From Sediminicola sp037203765 (GTDB taxonomy: Bacteria > Bacteroidota > Bacteroidia > Flavobacteriales > Flavobacteriaceae): 64,000 nucleotides of DNA. Numbering within the stretch: the first letter of the stretch is position 1; each line of letters begins with the position of its first letter. This document shows, one piece after another, positions 16,550 through 25,703 of this stretch. Both the position numbers and the translations under genes were made by a program. Below the pieces are notes generated by a model. It was given only the letters and a program-made list of their open reading frames with translations, did not search any database and was not told the DNA's origin. The DNA lies in the NCBI RefSeq assembly GCF_037203765.1, contig NZ_JBBCAS010000005.1, positions 186,001-250,000 on the forward strand. Reading direction: 5' to 3'.

Positions 16550-17836
16550 TTATTTTCTTTTATCTACTGGAACGAATGGTCTCACATTTTCTCCAATATA
16601 AATCTGTCTTGGTCTTCCAATAGGTTCATTTTTCAATCTCATTTCTCTCCATTGGGCTATCCAACCAGGAAGCCTACCCAAGGCAAACATCACGGTGAAC
16701 ATTTCTGTTGGGATTCCCAACGCCCTATATATAATTCCGGAATAGAAATCCACATTCGGATATAATTTTCTATCCACGAAGTATTTGTCTTCCAGAGCTT
16801 CTTTTTCCAATCCTTTGGCAATATCCAAGATAGGATCCTCTATTCCAAGGTCTCCCAATACGTCATCAGCAGCTTTTTTAATGATCTTTGCCCTTGGATC
16901 AAAATTCTTGTATACTCTATGTCCAAAGCCCATTAATCTAAATGGATCATCTTTATCCTTCGCCTTGGCCATATATTTTTTAGTATCGCCACCGTCTTTT
17001 TCTATGGACTCCAACATCTCCAATACAGCCTGGTTGGCTCCTCCATGCAAAGGTCCCCATAAGGCAGAGATACCTGCAGACAGGGAAGCGAACAGTCCCG
17101 CATGTGAAGAACCTACGATTCGCACCGTTGACGTGGAACAGTTCTGTTCGTGATCGGCATGGAGAATCAACAATTTATCCAAGGCCTCGATCACCAATTT
17201 ATTCTTCTTGTATTCTTGGTTTGGTTTCTTGAACATCATCTTGTGGATGTTCTCAACATATCCAAGGCTATCATCGCCATAATCCAATGGCAAACCTTTC
17301 TTTTTACGTAGGGTCCAGGCTACCAATACCGGGAATTTTGCCAATATCCTAACTATGGCCCAGTACATTTCCTTTTCAGAGGTAACATTTACCGAGGAAG
17401 GGTTAAAGGCAATAAGGGCACTGGTCAGTGAAGAAAGCACCCCCATTGGGTGCGCCGATTTTGGAAAACCGTCCAAAATCTTTTTCATTTCCTCATCTAC
17501 ATGGGATTCCCCTTTAATGTCGTTATGGAAATTGGTCAATTGCTGTTGGTTCGGCAATTCTCCAAAAATCAATAGGTAGGCCACCTCTAGGAAGTCGGCC
17601 TTCTCGGCCAACTCTTCAATGGAGTACCCCCTATATCTTAAAATACCTTTTTCTCCATCTAAAAAAGTAATGGCACTTTCACAGGATCCGGTGTTTTTAA
17701 ATCCTGGATCAATGGTAATTATTCCTGTAGTTGCTCGTAATGTTTTTATATCAATGGCGAGTTCGTTCTCAGAACCCTCAATCACTGGAAAATCATATTT
17801 TTTTCCCTGATATTCTAAAGTAGCTTTATCGGACAT
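16550..17836 (-). CDS. gltA: Citrate synthase
   Basis: 428 aa, the length of the type II (hexameric) bacterial enzyme. It condenses oxaloacetate and acetyl-CoA to citrate at the entry of the TCA cycle. Catalytic residues are seen in LHADHEQNCSTSTVR, GPLHGGANQ, GFGHRVYKNFDPRA (His) and YPNVDFYSG (Asp). The N-terminal small beta domain (ATLEYQGKKYDFPVIEG) is characteristic of this class. It stands between the pentein hydrolase and glycogen synthase genes, all on the minus strand, with its own terminator. Confidence 0.97.
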   Translation of the reverse strand: MSDKATLEYQGKKYDFPVIEGSENELAIDIKTLRATTGIITIDPGFKNTGSCESAITFLDGEKGILRYRGYSIEELAEKADFLEVAYLLIFGELPNQQQLTNFHNDIKGESHVDEEMKKILDGFPKSAHPMGVLSSLTSALIAFNPSSVNVTSEKEMYWAIVRILAKFPVLVAWTLRKKKGLPLDYGDDSLGYVENIHKMMFKKPNQEYKKNKLVIEALDKLLILHADHEQNCSTSTVRIVGSSHAGLFASLSAGISALWGPLHGGANQAVLEMLESIEKDGGDTKKYMAKAKDKDDPFRLMGFGHRVYKNFDPRAKIIKKAADDVLGDLGIEDPILDIAKGLEKEALEDKYFVDRKLYPNVDFYSGIIYRALGIPTEMFTVMFALGRLPGWIAQWREMRLKNEPIGRPRQIYIGENVRPFVPVDKRK

Positions 17837-17981
17837 TTTTGGTTTTTACTATTTATATAATCGTAAAGTTATGAAAAACGTTGTTGCTTAACAATTCCCT
17901 AATTTCTTTTGTATTTTAATTAACAATACTTTTTTTAATGTATATAAATTCAACAAAATTTAGCAAATTATCAAGCGTAAT

Positions 17982-19523
17982 TTAACCATTAATGGAATAA
18001 AGAAGCGTATAATATTCATCGACTGATTTTTTCCAGGTGAATCTCATTTCCTTGGCGTTCTCTTCTATCTTTTTCCAAGTGGGCTTATCATTTAAAAAGA
18101 TGTTGAGCACTTCGTCAAAAGCGCTTTCCATATTCCGCATTTTTTGATCATAGGTACCCCCATCAAAACTAAAACCTGTCCTCATATGCTCCACAGTATC
18201 TTTTAATCCCCCAGTATGATGAACCAAACAAGGGTGACCGTTTCGCATGGCCAACATCTGGCTTATCCCACAGGGCTCAAAAAGACTGGGCATAAAATAG
18301 AGATCGGACTCCAGGTAAATGGAATCTATGACATCTTCCGATTGTCCATTGACAAAGATGAAATTTTTATGGGTATGGCTTATTTCCCTGAATAATTTCT
18401 CATAGCCGGGATCTCCCGTTCCCAAGATCAACATAATCCCATTGACTTTTGACAATTTTTCCAATATGGCCATAAGCACATCCGGCGAACGCTTGAAGAA
18501 ATAAAATTTTTGCTCGGTCAACCTGGCAACACTGGAACATACAAAAGCAGGGGGTTCGGTAAGAAACTTTACAATCTTTTCCCCAGTGTGGGCCAAGAAG
18601 TCCGACTTATATTTCTTGGATTCTTCCTGTAACCACTGAAAGATGGCGGTAATGGTATTGCGGTACAGATTGCCTTTTTCAGCCTCCCGTATATTCTGAT
18701 AATTACTTCCATTAAGTATCCCGAACAACCTGCCTTCGTTATCGGCTATCTGGAGATCCCTTTCCAATCCTTCCCCTCCAATAAATTCGGGTGGGGAACT
18801 GGGCAGAAGAATGTCCTCTTTATAGGAAGGGGATACCGTATGAACGGCATCGGCCAAACGAATTCCGATAGCCATGAGATTGATACAATCCTGATACCTG
18901 TAATCCATTAAGGCTTTATAATCCAAATTGATCTCTGGGAACCAATTTTTGACGGAAGCAAAGTTACCATCGAAAGGACGGATACCCTGTATGGCCAAAT
19001 TATGTATACTGTATACAAAGCGCATTTGGTTCAAGGACTTGTATCCTGGATGGTAAGACCTTAAGAACAACAATAAACTGGTGTGCCAATCATGGATATG
19101 AACCACATCCAATTTTCCAAAGCATTCCTTTTTAATGGCCTCCGCAACGGCGGTACAAAAAATCACGTATTTAATAAAGTCGGTATAAAAGGGCTCCGTG
19201 GGGTCGTCGTGATAAATATGTGCTATCCCACCTGCTTCTATCTCTGGATGATGGATCACATAATGGTGTACATTCGCAAATTCTTTTTTTGGAATTACCT
19301 CGTATAGCTCGGCTGTATAGGTAAGCCCTCTAAGCTTAAAATTCAAAAGCGTCCTTAAGGTACCATTTTGATGTAGGCGTGAATAGGAAGGCACAATAAT
19401 ATTGGCCTTGTCCCCCCGTTCAGAAATCTGTCTGGGAACATCCCTTACCACATCACCCATTCCACCTGCCTTACATTTGGCAATTCCGTCATTCTCTGCT
19501 GCAACAAAAAGAAAGTTGTTCAT
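17982..19523 (-). CDS. Glycogen/starch synthase (GT5)
   Basis: 513 aa glycosyltransferase family 5 protein. The N-terminal KxGG-type loop is KCKAGGMGDVV, which binds the ADP-glucose phosphates. HIHDWHTSLL and YSIHNLAIQG are GT5 marks, and the C-terminal Rossmann half has the donor-site segment PSLFEPCGISQ and the HHTGGLKDTV loop. It elongates alpha-1,4-glucan chains from a nucleotide-glucose donor. No branching enzyme or GlgC lies next to it in the window, so the polysaccharide pathway is split over the chromosome. Confidence 0.9.
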   Translation of the reverse strand: MNNFLFVAAENDGIAKCKAGGMGDVVRDVPRQISERGDKANIIVPSYSRLHQNGTLRTLLNFKLRGLTYTAELYEVIPKKEFANVHHYVIHHPEIEAGGIAHIYHDDPTEPFYTDFIKYVIFCTAVAEAIKKECFGKLDVVHIHDWHTSLLLFLRSYHPGYKSLNQMRFVYSIHNLAIQGIRPFDGNFASVKNWFPEINLDYKALMDYRYQDCINLMAIGIRLADAVHTVSPSYKEDILLPSSPPEFIGGEGLERDLQIADNEGRLFGILNGSNYQNIREAEKGNLYRNTITAIFQWLQEESKKYKSDFLAHTGEKIVKFLTEPPAFVCSSVARLTEQKFYFFKRSPDVLMAILEKLSKVNGIMLILGTGDPGYEKLFREISHTHKNFIFVNGQSEDVIDSIYLESDLYFMPSLFEPCGISQMLAMRNGHPCLVHHTGGLKDTVEHMRTGFSFDGGTYDQKMRNMESAFDEVLNIFLNDKPTWKKIEENAKEMRFTWKKSVDEYYTLLYSING

Positions 19524-19612
19524 GTAATCCTAAATATTCATTAATGCATTATAACCATAAAAGGTAATTATTTATTTTCTATAAGCCCGTTATTTATAAA
19601 AAAAACATAAAA

Positions 19613-19639
19613 AAAGCCCTTCTTTTAGAGAAGGGCTTT
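19613..19639 (-). terminator. Terminator after eno
   Basis: Perfect 11-base arms (19613-19623 and 19629-19639) with a 5-base loop. The A-rich plus-strand flank at about 19598-19615 gives a U-rich tail on the minus strand. It lies 23 bases past the enolase stop. Confidence 0.85.
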
Positions 19640-19662
19640 AAAATATGGTTAAGAAAAGGATA

Positions 19663-20952
19663 CTATTTTATCTTGAATGCGTTCTGACCCGGATAATAAG
19701 CCACACTCCCCAATTCTTCTTCTATGCGCAACAATTGGTTGTATTTGGCCATCCTGTCCGATCTGGAAGCTGAACCGGTCTTGATCTGACCTGTATTCAA
19801 AGCAACAGCCAAATCAGCAATGGTATTATCTTCGGTTTCTCCAGATCTGTGGGACATAACTGAGGTATATCCAGCATTGTGCGCCATGTTCACAGCGGCA
19901 ATGGTTTCTGTTAGGGTCCCTATTTGGTTCACCTTGATCAAAATTGAATTGGCTATACCATTTTTGATTCCTTTGGACAACCGCTCCACATTGGTAACGA
20001 AAAGGTCATCACCTACCAATTGTACTTTGTCCCCAATCTTGTCGGTTAGGTATTTCCAACCCTCCCAGTCGTTTTCATCCATTCCGTCCTCAATGGAAAT
20101 GATCGGGTAATTTGCAGCCAACTCCGCCAAATAATCGGCTTGTTGTTCACTGGTCCTAACTACTCCTTTATCACCTTCAAATTTTGTGTAATCGTATTTT
20201 CCGTCCACATAGAACTCCGCTGCAGCACAATCAAGGGCAACCATTACCTCGTCGCCAAATTTGTAACCCGCTTTTTCCACGGCCAACTTGATACTGTCCA
20301 AAGCATCCTCGGTACCGTCCAATGTTGGTGCAAAACCACCCTCATCGCCCACTGCCGTGCTCAAACCTCTATCGTGCAATACCTTTTTAAGGTTGTGGAA
20401 TATCTCCGTTCCCATTTGCATGGCCTGGGAAAAATCTTTTGCCTTTACGGGCATCACCATAAATTCTTGGAATGCGATCGGCGCATCGGAATGAGAACCT
20501 CCATTGATGATGTTCATCATTGGAACCGGCAATGTATTGGCACTAACTCCACCAACATATCTGTACAATGGCATACCCAATTCATTGGCCGCAGCCTTGG
20601 CTACCGCCAAAGACACTCCCAAAATGGCATTTGCCCCAAGTTTTGATTTATTTGGAGTACCGTCCAAATCGATCATGGTCTGATCAATAAGGTTTTGCTC
20701 AAATACAGACATTCCAACGATTTCTTCAAAGATGGTGGTATTGACATTTTTAACAGCTTGGGCCACTCCCTTGCCCATAAACGCCTTTCCTCCATCACGA
20801 AGCTCAACCGCTTCATGCTCACCAGTAGAAGCTCCAGATGGGACCGCAGCCCTTCCTAAAATGCCACTCTCTGTATGTACATCTACTTCTATGGTTGGGT
20901 TCCCCCTAGAATCTAAAATTTGCCTTGCATGGACGTTGATTATAATACTCAT
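19663..20952 (-). CDS. eno: Enolase
   Basis: 429 aa. It converts 2-phosphoglycerate to phosphoenolpyruvate in glycolysis. Marks include the GAATGEHEAVELRDG-type loop (here PSGASTGEHEAVELRDG), metal-binding acidic residues in VALDCAAAEF, SIEDGMDENDW and VGDDLFVTN, the catalytic Lys in ILIKVNQIGT and the SHRSGETEDN loop. A TATATTTG -7-like box lies at 20988-20995 on the minus strand. Length and motifs are normal. Confidence 0.98.
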   Translation of the reverse strand: MSIIINVHARQILDSRGNPTIEVDVHTESGILGRAAVPSGASTGEHEAVELRDGGKAFMGKGVAQAVKNVNTTIFEEIVGMSVFEQNLIDQTMIDLDGTPNKSKLGANAILGVSLAVAKAAANELGMPLYRYVGGVSANTLPVPMMNIINGGSHSDAPIAFQEFMVMPVKAKDFSQAMQMGTEIFHNLKKVLHDRGLSTAVGDEGGFAPTLDGTEDALDSIKLAVEKAGYKFGDEVMVALDCAAAEFYVDGKYDYTKFEGDKGVVRTSEQQADYLAELAANYPIISIEDGMDENDWEGWKYLTDKIGDKVQLVGDDLFVTNVERLSKGIKNGIANSILIKVNQIGTLTETIAAVNMAHNAGYTSVMSHRSGETEDNTIADLAVALNTGQIKTGSASRSDRMAKYNQLLRIEEELGSVAYYPGQNAFKIK

Positions 20953-21071
20953 AATTATTCTTTGTTTCTGGTTATTTTACTCGTACACAAATATACAAAA
21001 CAGAGCTATCAATAATTGTCTATATCTTGTGATATTCCTTGTGTTTTAAGGATTTTATCAACTATAACGAT

Positions 21072-22184
21072 TTAGTTTGACTCCTTCTTTATCATTTCAA
21101 AAAAATCGTCGAACAGATAGCTGGCATCATGAGGTCCCGGACTGGCTTCTGGATGGTATTGGACCGAAAACACATTCTTGCCTTTCATCCTCATCCCGGC
21201 AACTGTTTTATCATTCAGGTGCACATGCGTAATTTCCAGGTCTGTATTGGCTTCGGTCTCTTCCCTATTGACAGCGAAACCGTGGTTTTGGGAAGTAATC
21301 TCACCTTTTCCAGTAGTGAGGTTCATAACTGGATGGTTGATCCCCCTATGCCCATTGTGCATTTTGTAGGTGGAAACTCCATTGGCCAGGGCAAGTACCT
21401 GATGGCCCAGACAAATTCCGAACAACGGCTTGTTGGAAGCTATCATCTTTTTTGCGGCGGCTATGGCATCCGTCAATGGTTCTGGATCCCCAGGACCATT
21501 GGAGATAAAATAGGCATCCGGATTCCAAGAACTCATTTCTTCGAAAGAACTATTGTAAGGGAAAACTTTTATATACGCATCCCTTTGGGACAGGTTTCTT
21601 AAAATATTTTTCTTTATTCCAATATCCAGTGCTGCTATTTTGTAGGTGGCGTTTTCATCCCCATAAAAATAGGGCTCCTTGGTAGATACTTTAGAAGACA
21701 GTTCAAGTCCAGCCATACTGGGTACTTTGGCCAACGCTGCCTTTAGGGTCTCTATATTGTCAACATCGGTGGTCATTACGGCATTCATGGCGCCATGATC
21801 CCTGATATAACTTACCAAGGCACGCGTATCCACATCGGAGATAGCAAACAAATTATTTTTATCCATGAAGTCCATCAGGCTCGTATCGGCACTGACCCTA
21901 GAATAATTGTAACTGAAATTTTTACAGATCAACCCGGATATTTTGATGGAATCGGACTCAACCTCTTCCACATTGGTACCATAATTTCCTATATGGGCAT
22001 TTGTGGTAACCATCAATTGTCCAAAATACGAAGGATCGGTAAATATTTCCTGATAACCCGTCATACCGGTATTAAAGCAGACTTCCCCATATGCGGTCCC
22101 ATCTTTATCCCCTACGGACTTTCCGTAAAAAATGGTCCCATCCGCCAACAATAACAATGCTTTCTTTTTTGTTTGATACTTCAT
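21072..22184 (-). CDS. carA: Carbamoyl-phosphate synthase small subunit
   Basis: 370 aa glutaminase subunit. The N-terminal CPSase_sm_chain domain includes TGMTGYQEIFTDPSY, and the class I amidotransferase domain has the nucleophile Cys in GICLGHQ and the His-Glu pair in QYHPEASPGPHD. It releases ammonia from glutamine for CarB, supplying carbamoyl phosphate for arginine and pyrimidine synthesis. CarB is not adjacent, as is common in Flavobacteriaceae. It follows the ribosomal block but is separated from it by a hairpin. Confidence 0.96.
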   Translation of the reverse strand: MKYQTKKKALLLLADGTIFYGKSVGDKDGTAYGEVCFNTGMTGYQEIFTDPSYFGQLMVTTNAHIGNYGTNVEEVESDSIKISGLICKNFSYNYSRVSADTSLMDFMDKNNLFAISDVDTRALVSYIRDHGAMNAVMTTDVDNIETLKAALAKVPSMAGLELSSKVSTKEPYFYGDENATYKIAALDIGIKKNILRNLSQRDAYIKVFPYNSSFEEMSSWNPDAYFISNGPGDPEPLTDAIAAAKKMIASNKPLFGICLGHQVLALANGVSTYKMHNGHRGINHPVMNLTTGKGEITSQNHGFAVNREETEANTDLEITHVHLNDKTVAGMRMKGKNVFSVQYHPEASPGPHDASYLFDDFFEMIKKESN

Positions 22185-22220
22185 CTGATTATACTACTTA
22201 ATTATTTGACAAATAAACAT

Positions 22221-22254
22221 AAAAAAAAGGATAAGCTTTTAGGCCTATCCTTTT
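22221..22254 (-). terminator. Terminator of the alpha/ribosomal operon after rplQ
   Basis: AAAAGGATA (22225-22233) pairs with TATCCTTTT (22246-22254); the A-run at 22221-22228 is a U tail in the minus-strand transcript. It ends the long ribosomal block. Confidence 0.7.
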
Positions 22255-22279
22255 CATATATCAAAAATGTAATGATATT

Positions 22280-22804
22280 TTATTTTTCTGATTCATCAGC
22301 TTTGTTTTCAGCATCTGCTGCTGGTGCTTTAGTCTCAGTTTCGGCAGCCGGTGCACTTTCTACTTTTTTGGATTTACCCCTTCTTGTAGATTTCTTTGCT
22401 TTAGGCTTACCTGCATTGTACAATTCGTTAAAATCTACAAGTTCGATAATTGCCATATCAGCGTTATCTCCAAGACGATTACCCAATTTGATAATCCTTG
22501 TGTATCCACCTGGTCTGTCAGCAACCTTTTCTGCAACACCACTGAACAATTCTGTTACAGCATTCTTGTCTCTAAGGTTTTTGAAAACGATACGTCTGTT
22601 GTGCGTACCTTTTTCAACTGTCTGATTGTTTTCAGCTTTGGACTTTGTGATCAAAGGCTCAACAAACTGCTTAAGGGCTTTTGCCTTGGCAACAGTTGTA
22701 TTGATTCTCTTGTGCTCTATCAAAGAACAAGCCATATTAGCCAACATAGCTTTTCTATGTGCTGTCTTTCTTCCTAAATGATTAACTTTTTTTCCGTGTC
22801 TCAT
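22280..22804 (-). CDS. rplQ: 50S ribosomal protein L17 (bL17)
   Basis: 174 aa. The conserved core starts MRHGKKVNHLGRKTAHRKAM and ends near residue 125. About 45 extra C-terminal residues follow (KSTRRGKSKK, then Ala/Glu/Lys-rich repeats), a low-complexity tail usual in Bacteroidota and absent from E. coli L17 (127 aa). L17 sits near the peptide-exit side of the large subunit. It is the last gene of the alpha operon, directly after rpoA. Confidence 0.96.
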   Translation of the reverse strand: MRHGKKVNHLGRKTAHRKAMLANMACSLIEHKRINTTVAKAKALKQFVEPLITKSKAENNQTVEKGTHNRRIVFKNLRDKNAVTELFSGVAEKVADRPGGYTRIIKLGNRLGDNADMAIIELVDFNELYNAGKPKAKKSTRRGKSKKVESAPAAETETKAPAADAENKADESEK

Positions 22805-22860
22805 TACTATAACTATATGCTTCTTTCAGAATGATTCTCACCATTCATATGGGAAGTCAA

Positions 22861-23853
22861 TTAATCCTTATCCAATTTATATTTTGACAAATCCATACCA
22901 AAACTCAACCCTTTGTTGATAACCAACTCTTCAAGTTCTGTTAGGGACTTTTTACCGAAGTTTCTAAACTTCATCAAGTCGTTCTTGTTAAAAGAAACCA
23001 AATCTCCCAATGTATCCACTTCTGCTGCTTTCAAACAATTCAAAGCACGAACGGATAAATCCATATCCACTAATTTAGTTTTCAATAACTGACGCATGTG
23101 AAGGGATTCTTCATCATAAGTTTCAGTCTGTGCAATCTCATCTGCCTCCAAAGTAATTCTCTCATCGGAGAACAACATAAAGTGATGGATAAGTACCTTA
23201 GCAGCTTCGGTCAAGGCATCCTTTGGATGAATGGATCCGTCACTGGATATTTCAAAAACTAATTTTTCGTAATCGGTCTTTTGCTCTACACGGAAGTTTT
23301 CGATACTGTATTTTACATTCTTTATCGGAGTAAAGATAGAATCTACAGCAATGCTTCCCAATGGAGCACCAGACTTCTTATTTTCCTCAGCCGGCACATA
23401 ACCTCTTCCTTTTTCAATGATTATCTCCATGTTGATGCTTACCTTGGGATCCATGTTGCAGATCACCAAATCAGGATTAAGCACCTGAAAACCGGAAATA
23501 AACTTTTGAAAATCACCCGCAGTCAATTGTTCCTTGCCGCTTACTGAAATAGAAACAGTTTCACTTTCAACGTCCTCTATTTGTCTCTTAAAACGAACTT
23601 GTTTTAAGTTAAGGATGATTTCTGTAACATCTTCAACAACACCAGAAATCAATGAGAACTCATGCTCTACTTTGTCTATTCTAACAGAAGTTATAGCAAA
23701 ACCTTCCAAAGATGAAAGCAATACTCTTCTTAATGCGTTCCCAACAGTCAATCCATAACCAGGTTCCAAAGGGCGGAATTCAAACTTCCCTTCAAAATCT
23801 GTAGAATCGATCATTATAACTTTATCGGGCTTCTGAAAATTAAATAATGCCAT
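22861..23853 (-). CDS. rpoA: RNA polymerase alpha subunit
   Basis: 330 aa. The N-terminal domain (dimerisation and beta/beta' assembly) includes PLEPGYGLTVGNALRRVLLSS, here in two overlapping parts. A linker follows, and the C-terminal domain includes RALNCLKAAEVDTLGDLV and RNFGKKSLTELEELV, the DNA/activator-binding helix-hairpin-helix region. It nucleates RNA polymerase assembly. Its place between rpsD and rplQ is the standard alpha operon order. Confidence 0.98.
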   Translation of the reverse strand: MALFNFQKPDKVIMIDSTDFEGKFEFRPLEPGYGLTVGNALRRVLLSSLEGFAITSVRIDKVEHEFSLISGVVEDVTEIILNLKQVRFKRQIEDVESETVSISVSGKEQLTAGDFQKFISGFQVLNPDLVICNMDPKVSINMEIIIEKGRGYVPAEENKKSGAPLGSIAVDSIFTPIKNVKYSIENFRVEQKTDYEKLVFEISSDGSIHPKDALTEAAKVLIHHFMLFSDERITLEADEIAQTETYDEESLHMRQLLKTKLVDMDLSVRALNCLKAAEVDTLGDLVSFNKNDLMKFRNFGKKSLTELEELVINKGLSFGMDLSKYKLDKD

Positions 23854-23871
23854 AATTGGATCAGTCTTGTT

Positions 23872-24477
23872 TTATTTAGAGTATAACTCCACGATTAATT
23901 GTTCCTTGATGTTTTCTGGAATCTGCAATCTTTCTGGGATAGAAACATAAGTTCCTTCCTTCTTTTCAGTATTCCATGTAATCCATTCGTAGACATTGCT
24001 ACTTGCAGAAAGAGAATCCTGAATGGACTGTAAAGATTTAGATTTTTCCCTTACACCAACAACATCACCAGCTTTCAATGAATAAGATGGTATGTTTACC
24101 AACTCACCATTCACTGTAATATGTCTATGGGAAACTAATTGTCTTGCAGCTCTTCTGGAATTGGCGATGCCCATCCTGTAAACTACGTTGTCCAATCTAG
24201 ACTCACAAAGTTGTAGTAATACCTCACCGGTAACTCCTTTGCTACTATTTGCTTTTGCAAAAATGTTTCTAAACTGACGCTCCAAAATACCGTAGGTGTA
24301 TTTTGCTTTCTGCTTCTCCATCAACTGGATTGCATATTCAGATTTTTTTCCACGACGTCTTGCGTTACCGTGTTGTCCTGGAGGATAATTTCTTTTTTCA
24401 AAAGATTTATCATCTCCGAAAATCGCTTCACCGAATTTACGGGCGATCTTAGTTTTTGGTCCTGTATATCTTGCCAT
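23872..24477 (-). CDS. rpsD: 30S ribosomal protein S4 (uS4)
   Basis: 201 aa with the S4 RNA-binding domain in the middle (SRLDNVVYRMGIANSRRAARQLVSHRHI). It binds 16S rRNA early and, in E. coli, represses the alpha operon. It lacks zinc-binding cysteines in the N-terminus. The gap before it (98 bases from rpsK) is larger than most gaps in this block and could hold a regulatory leader. Confidence 0.97.
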   Translation of the reverse strand: MARYTGPKTKIARKFGEAIFGDDKSFEKRNYPPGQHGNARRRGKKSEYAIQLMEKQKAKYTYGILERQFRNIFAKANSSKGVTGEVLLQLCESRLDNVVYRMGIANSRRAARQLVSHRHITVNGELVNIPSYSLKAGDVVGVREKSKSLQSIQDSLSASSNVYEWITWNTEKKEGTYVSIPERLQIPENIKEQLIVELYSK

Positions 24478-24575
24478 CTTCTTTAAATTGGGAAATGTGA
24501 TTATGAATTAAGGCTAATCCTTCGATAATCGTAACTACACTTCCTGTGAAAACCCTTTTTGGGCCATATTAATAA

Positions 24576-24968
24576 TTATACTCTTCTTCTCTTTGGAGGT
24601 CTACATCCGTTGTGAGGCATTGGAGTGATATCGATGATCTCTGTAACTTCAATACCTGAATTGTGGATTGAACGTATTGCAGATTCTCTACCGTTTCCTG
24701 GTCCTTTAACGTAAACCTTTGCTTTTCTCAATCCAGCTTCATGAGCAACTTTCGCACAATCTTCTGCAGCAATCTGGGCTGCATAAGGAGTGTTCTTTTT
24801 AGAACCTCTAAAGCCCATTTTACCAGCGGAAGACCAAGAAATTACGTCACCTTTTTTGTTGGTCAAAGCGATGATAATATTATTGAAAGAGGCAGTTACG
24901 TGTGCTTCACCTACTGACTCAACAATAACCTTACGTTTCTTTACTGTTTTTGTATTTGCCTTTGCCAT
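24576..24968 (-). CDS. rpsK: 30S ribosomal protein S11 (uS11)
   Basis: 130 aa with the typical core HVTASFNNIIIALTNKKGD and the end CRPPKRRRV. S11 lines the platform next to the mRNA exit (E site). It lies between rpsM and rpsD in alpha-operon order. The Asn-Gly of PMPHNGCRPP, a site of isoaspartate formation in E. coli S11, is conserved. Confidence 0.98.
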   Translation of the reverse strand: MAKANTKTVKKRKVIVESVGEAHVTASFNNIIIALTNKKGDVISWSSAGKMGFRGSKKNTPYAAQIAAEDCAKVAHEAGLRKAKVYVKGPGNGRESAIRSIHNSGIEVTEIIDITPMPHNGCRPPKRRRV

Positions 24969-24981
24969 AATACGCTACTTA

Positions 24982-25356
24982 TTATTTAGTTGCTTTTTTC
25001 TTGTTGGCAACTGTTTTTCTTTTTCCTTTACGAGTCCTAGAGTTATTCTTTGTTCTCTGACCTCTTAATGGCAAACCAGATCTGTGACGAATACCTCTGT
25101 AACATCCGATATCCATTAAACGCTTAATGTTCAATTGGATTTCTGAACGAAGCTCTCCTTCAATTTTGAAAGAGGAAACGGCGTCACGAATACGACCGAT
25201 CTCATCATCGTTCCAATCAGATACTTTAGTATCCTCACTTACTTGGGCTTTCTCTAAAATTTCTTTAGCCCTACTTCTACCAACACCAAAAATATAAGTA
25301 AGAGCGATAACTCCTCTTTTCTGTTTTGGTATATCTACACCTGCAATTCTTGCCAT
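24982..25356 (-). CDS. rpsM: 30S ribosomal protein S13 (uS13)
   Basis: 124 aa. Marks are RIAGVDIPKQKRGVIALTYIFGVG-type N-terminus and the helix-two-turn-helix GCYRGIRHRSGLPLRGQRT. S13 forms intersubunit bridges and contacts the P-site tRNA through its basic tail (KGKRKTVANKKKATK). It follows rpmJ by two bases. Confidence 0.98.
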   Translation of the reverse strand: MARIAGVDIPKQKRGVIALTYIFGVGRSRAKEILEKAQVSEDTKVSDWNDDEIGRIRDAVSSFKIEGELRSEIQLNIKRLMDIGCYRGIRHRSGLPLRGQRTKNNSRTRKGKRKTVANKKKATK

Positions 25357-25358
25357 AA

Positions 25359-25475
25359 TTACCCTTGTCTTTGTTTAAATCTAGGATTCTTTTTATTAAT
25401 TACGTACAATCTGCCTTTTCTACGCACAATTTTGCACTCGGCACTTCTCTTTTTTATTGATGCTCTAACTTTCAT
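25359..25475 (-). CDS. rpmJ: 50S ribosomal protein L36 (bL36), zinc-free form
   Basis: 38 aa (MKVRASIKKRSAECKIVRRK...NPRFKQRQG), found by reading the gap between infA and rpsM. Only one of the four zinc ligands of classical L36 remains (Cys14); the others are Ser, Asn and Phe. This is the C-minus form that folds without zinc. It sits in the universal infA-rpmJ-rpsM order. Confidence 0.97.
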   Translation of the reverse strand: MKVRASIKKRSAECKIVRRKGRLYVINKKNPRFKQRQG

Positions 25476-25484
25476 CCTATTTAC

Positions 25485-25700
25485 TTAATATCTATATGTA
25501 ATTCTCGCCTTAGTCAAATCATAAGGGCTCATTTCTAATTTCACCTTATCACCTGGAAGCAACTTAATGTAATGCATACGCATCTTTCCAGAGATATGAG
25601 CCGTCACAACATGTCCGTTTTCCAGTTCCACACGGAACATGGCATTGGACAATGCCTCAATTATGCTCCCATCTTGCTCTATTGCTGCCTGTTTAGCCAT
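25485..25700 (-). CDS. infA: Translation initiation factor IF-1
   Basis: 71 aa S1/OB-fold protein (AAIEQDGSIIEALSNAMFRVEL, then HISGKMRMHYIKLLPGDKV). It blocks the A site of the 30S subunit during initiation. It is located between secY and rpmJ, the standard position in Bacteroidota. Confidence 0.97.
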   Translation of the reverse strand: MAKQAAIEQDGSIIEALSNAMFRVELENGHVVTAHISGKMRMHYIKLLPGDKVKLEMSPYDLTKARITYRY

Positions 25701-25703
25701 AAT

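Noticed and set aside
22173..22625. Plus-strand 150-codon frame over rplQ
   Set aside because: It is antisense to rplQ and the terminator; its low-complexity Ala/Ser part mirrors the L17 tail.
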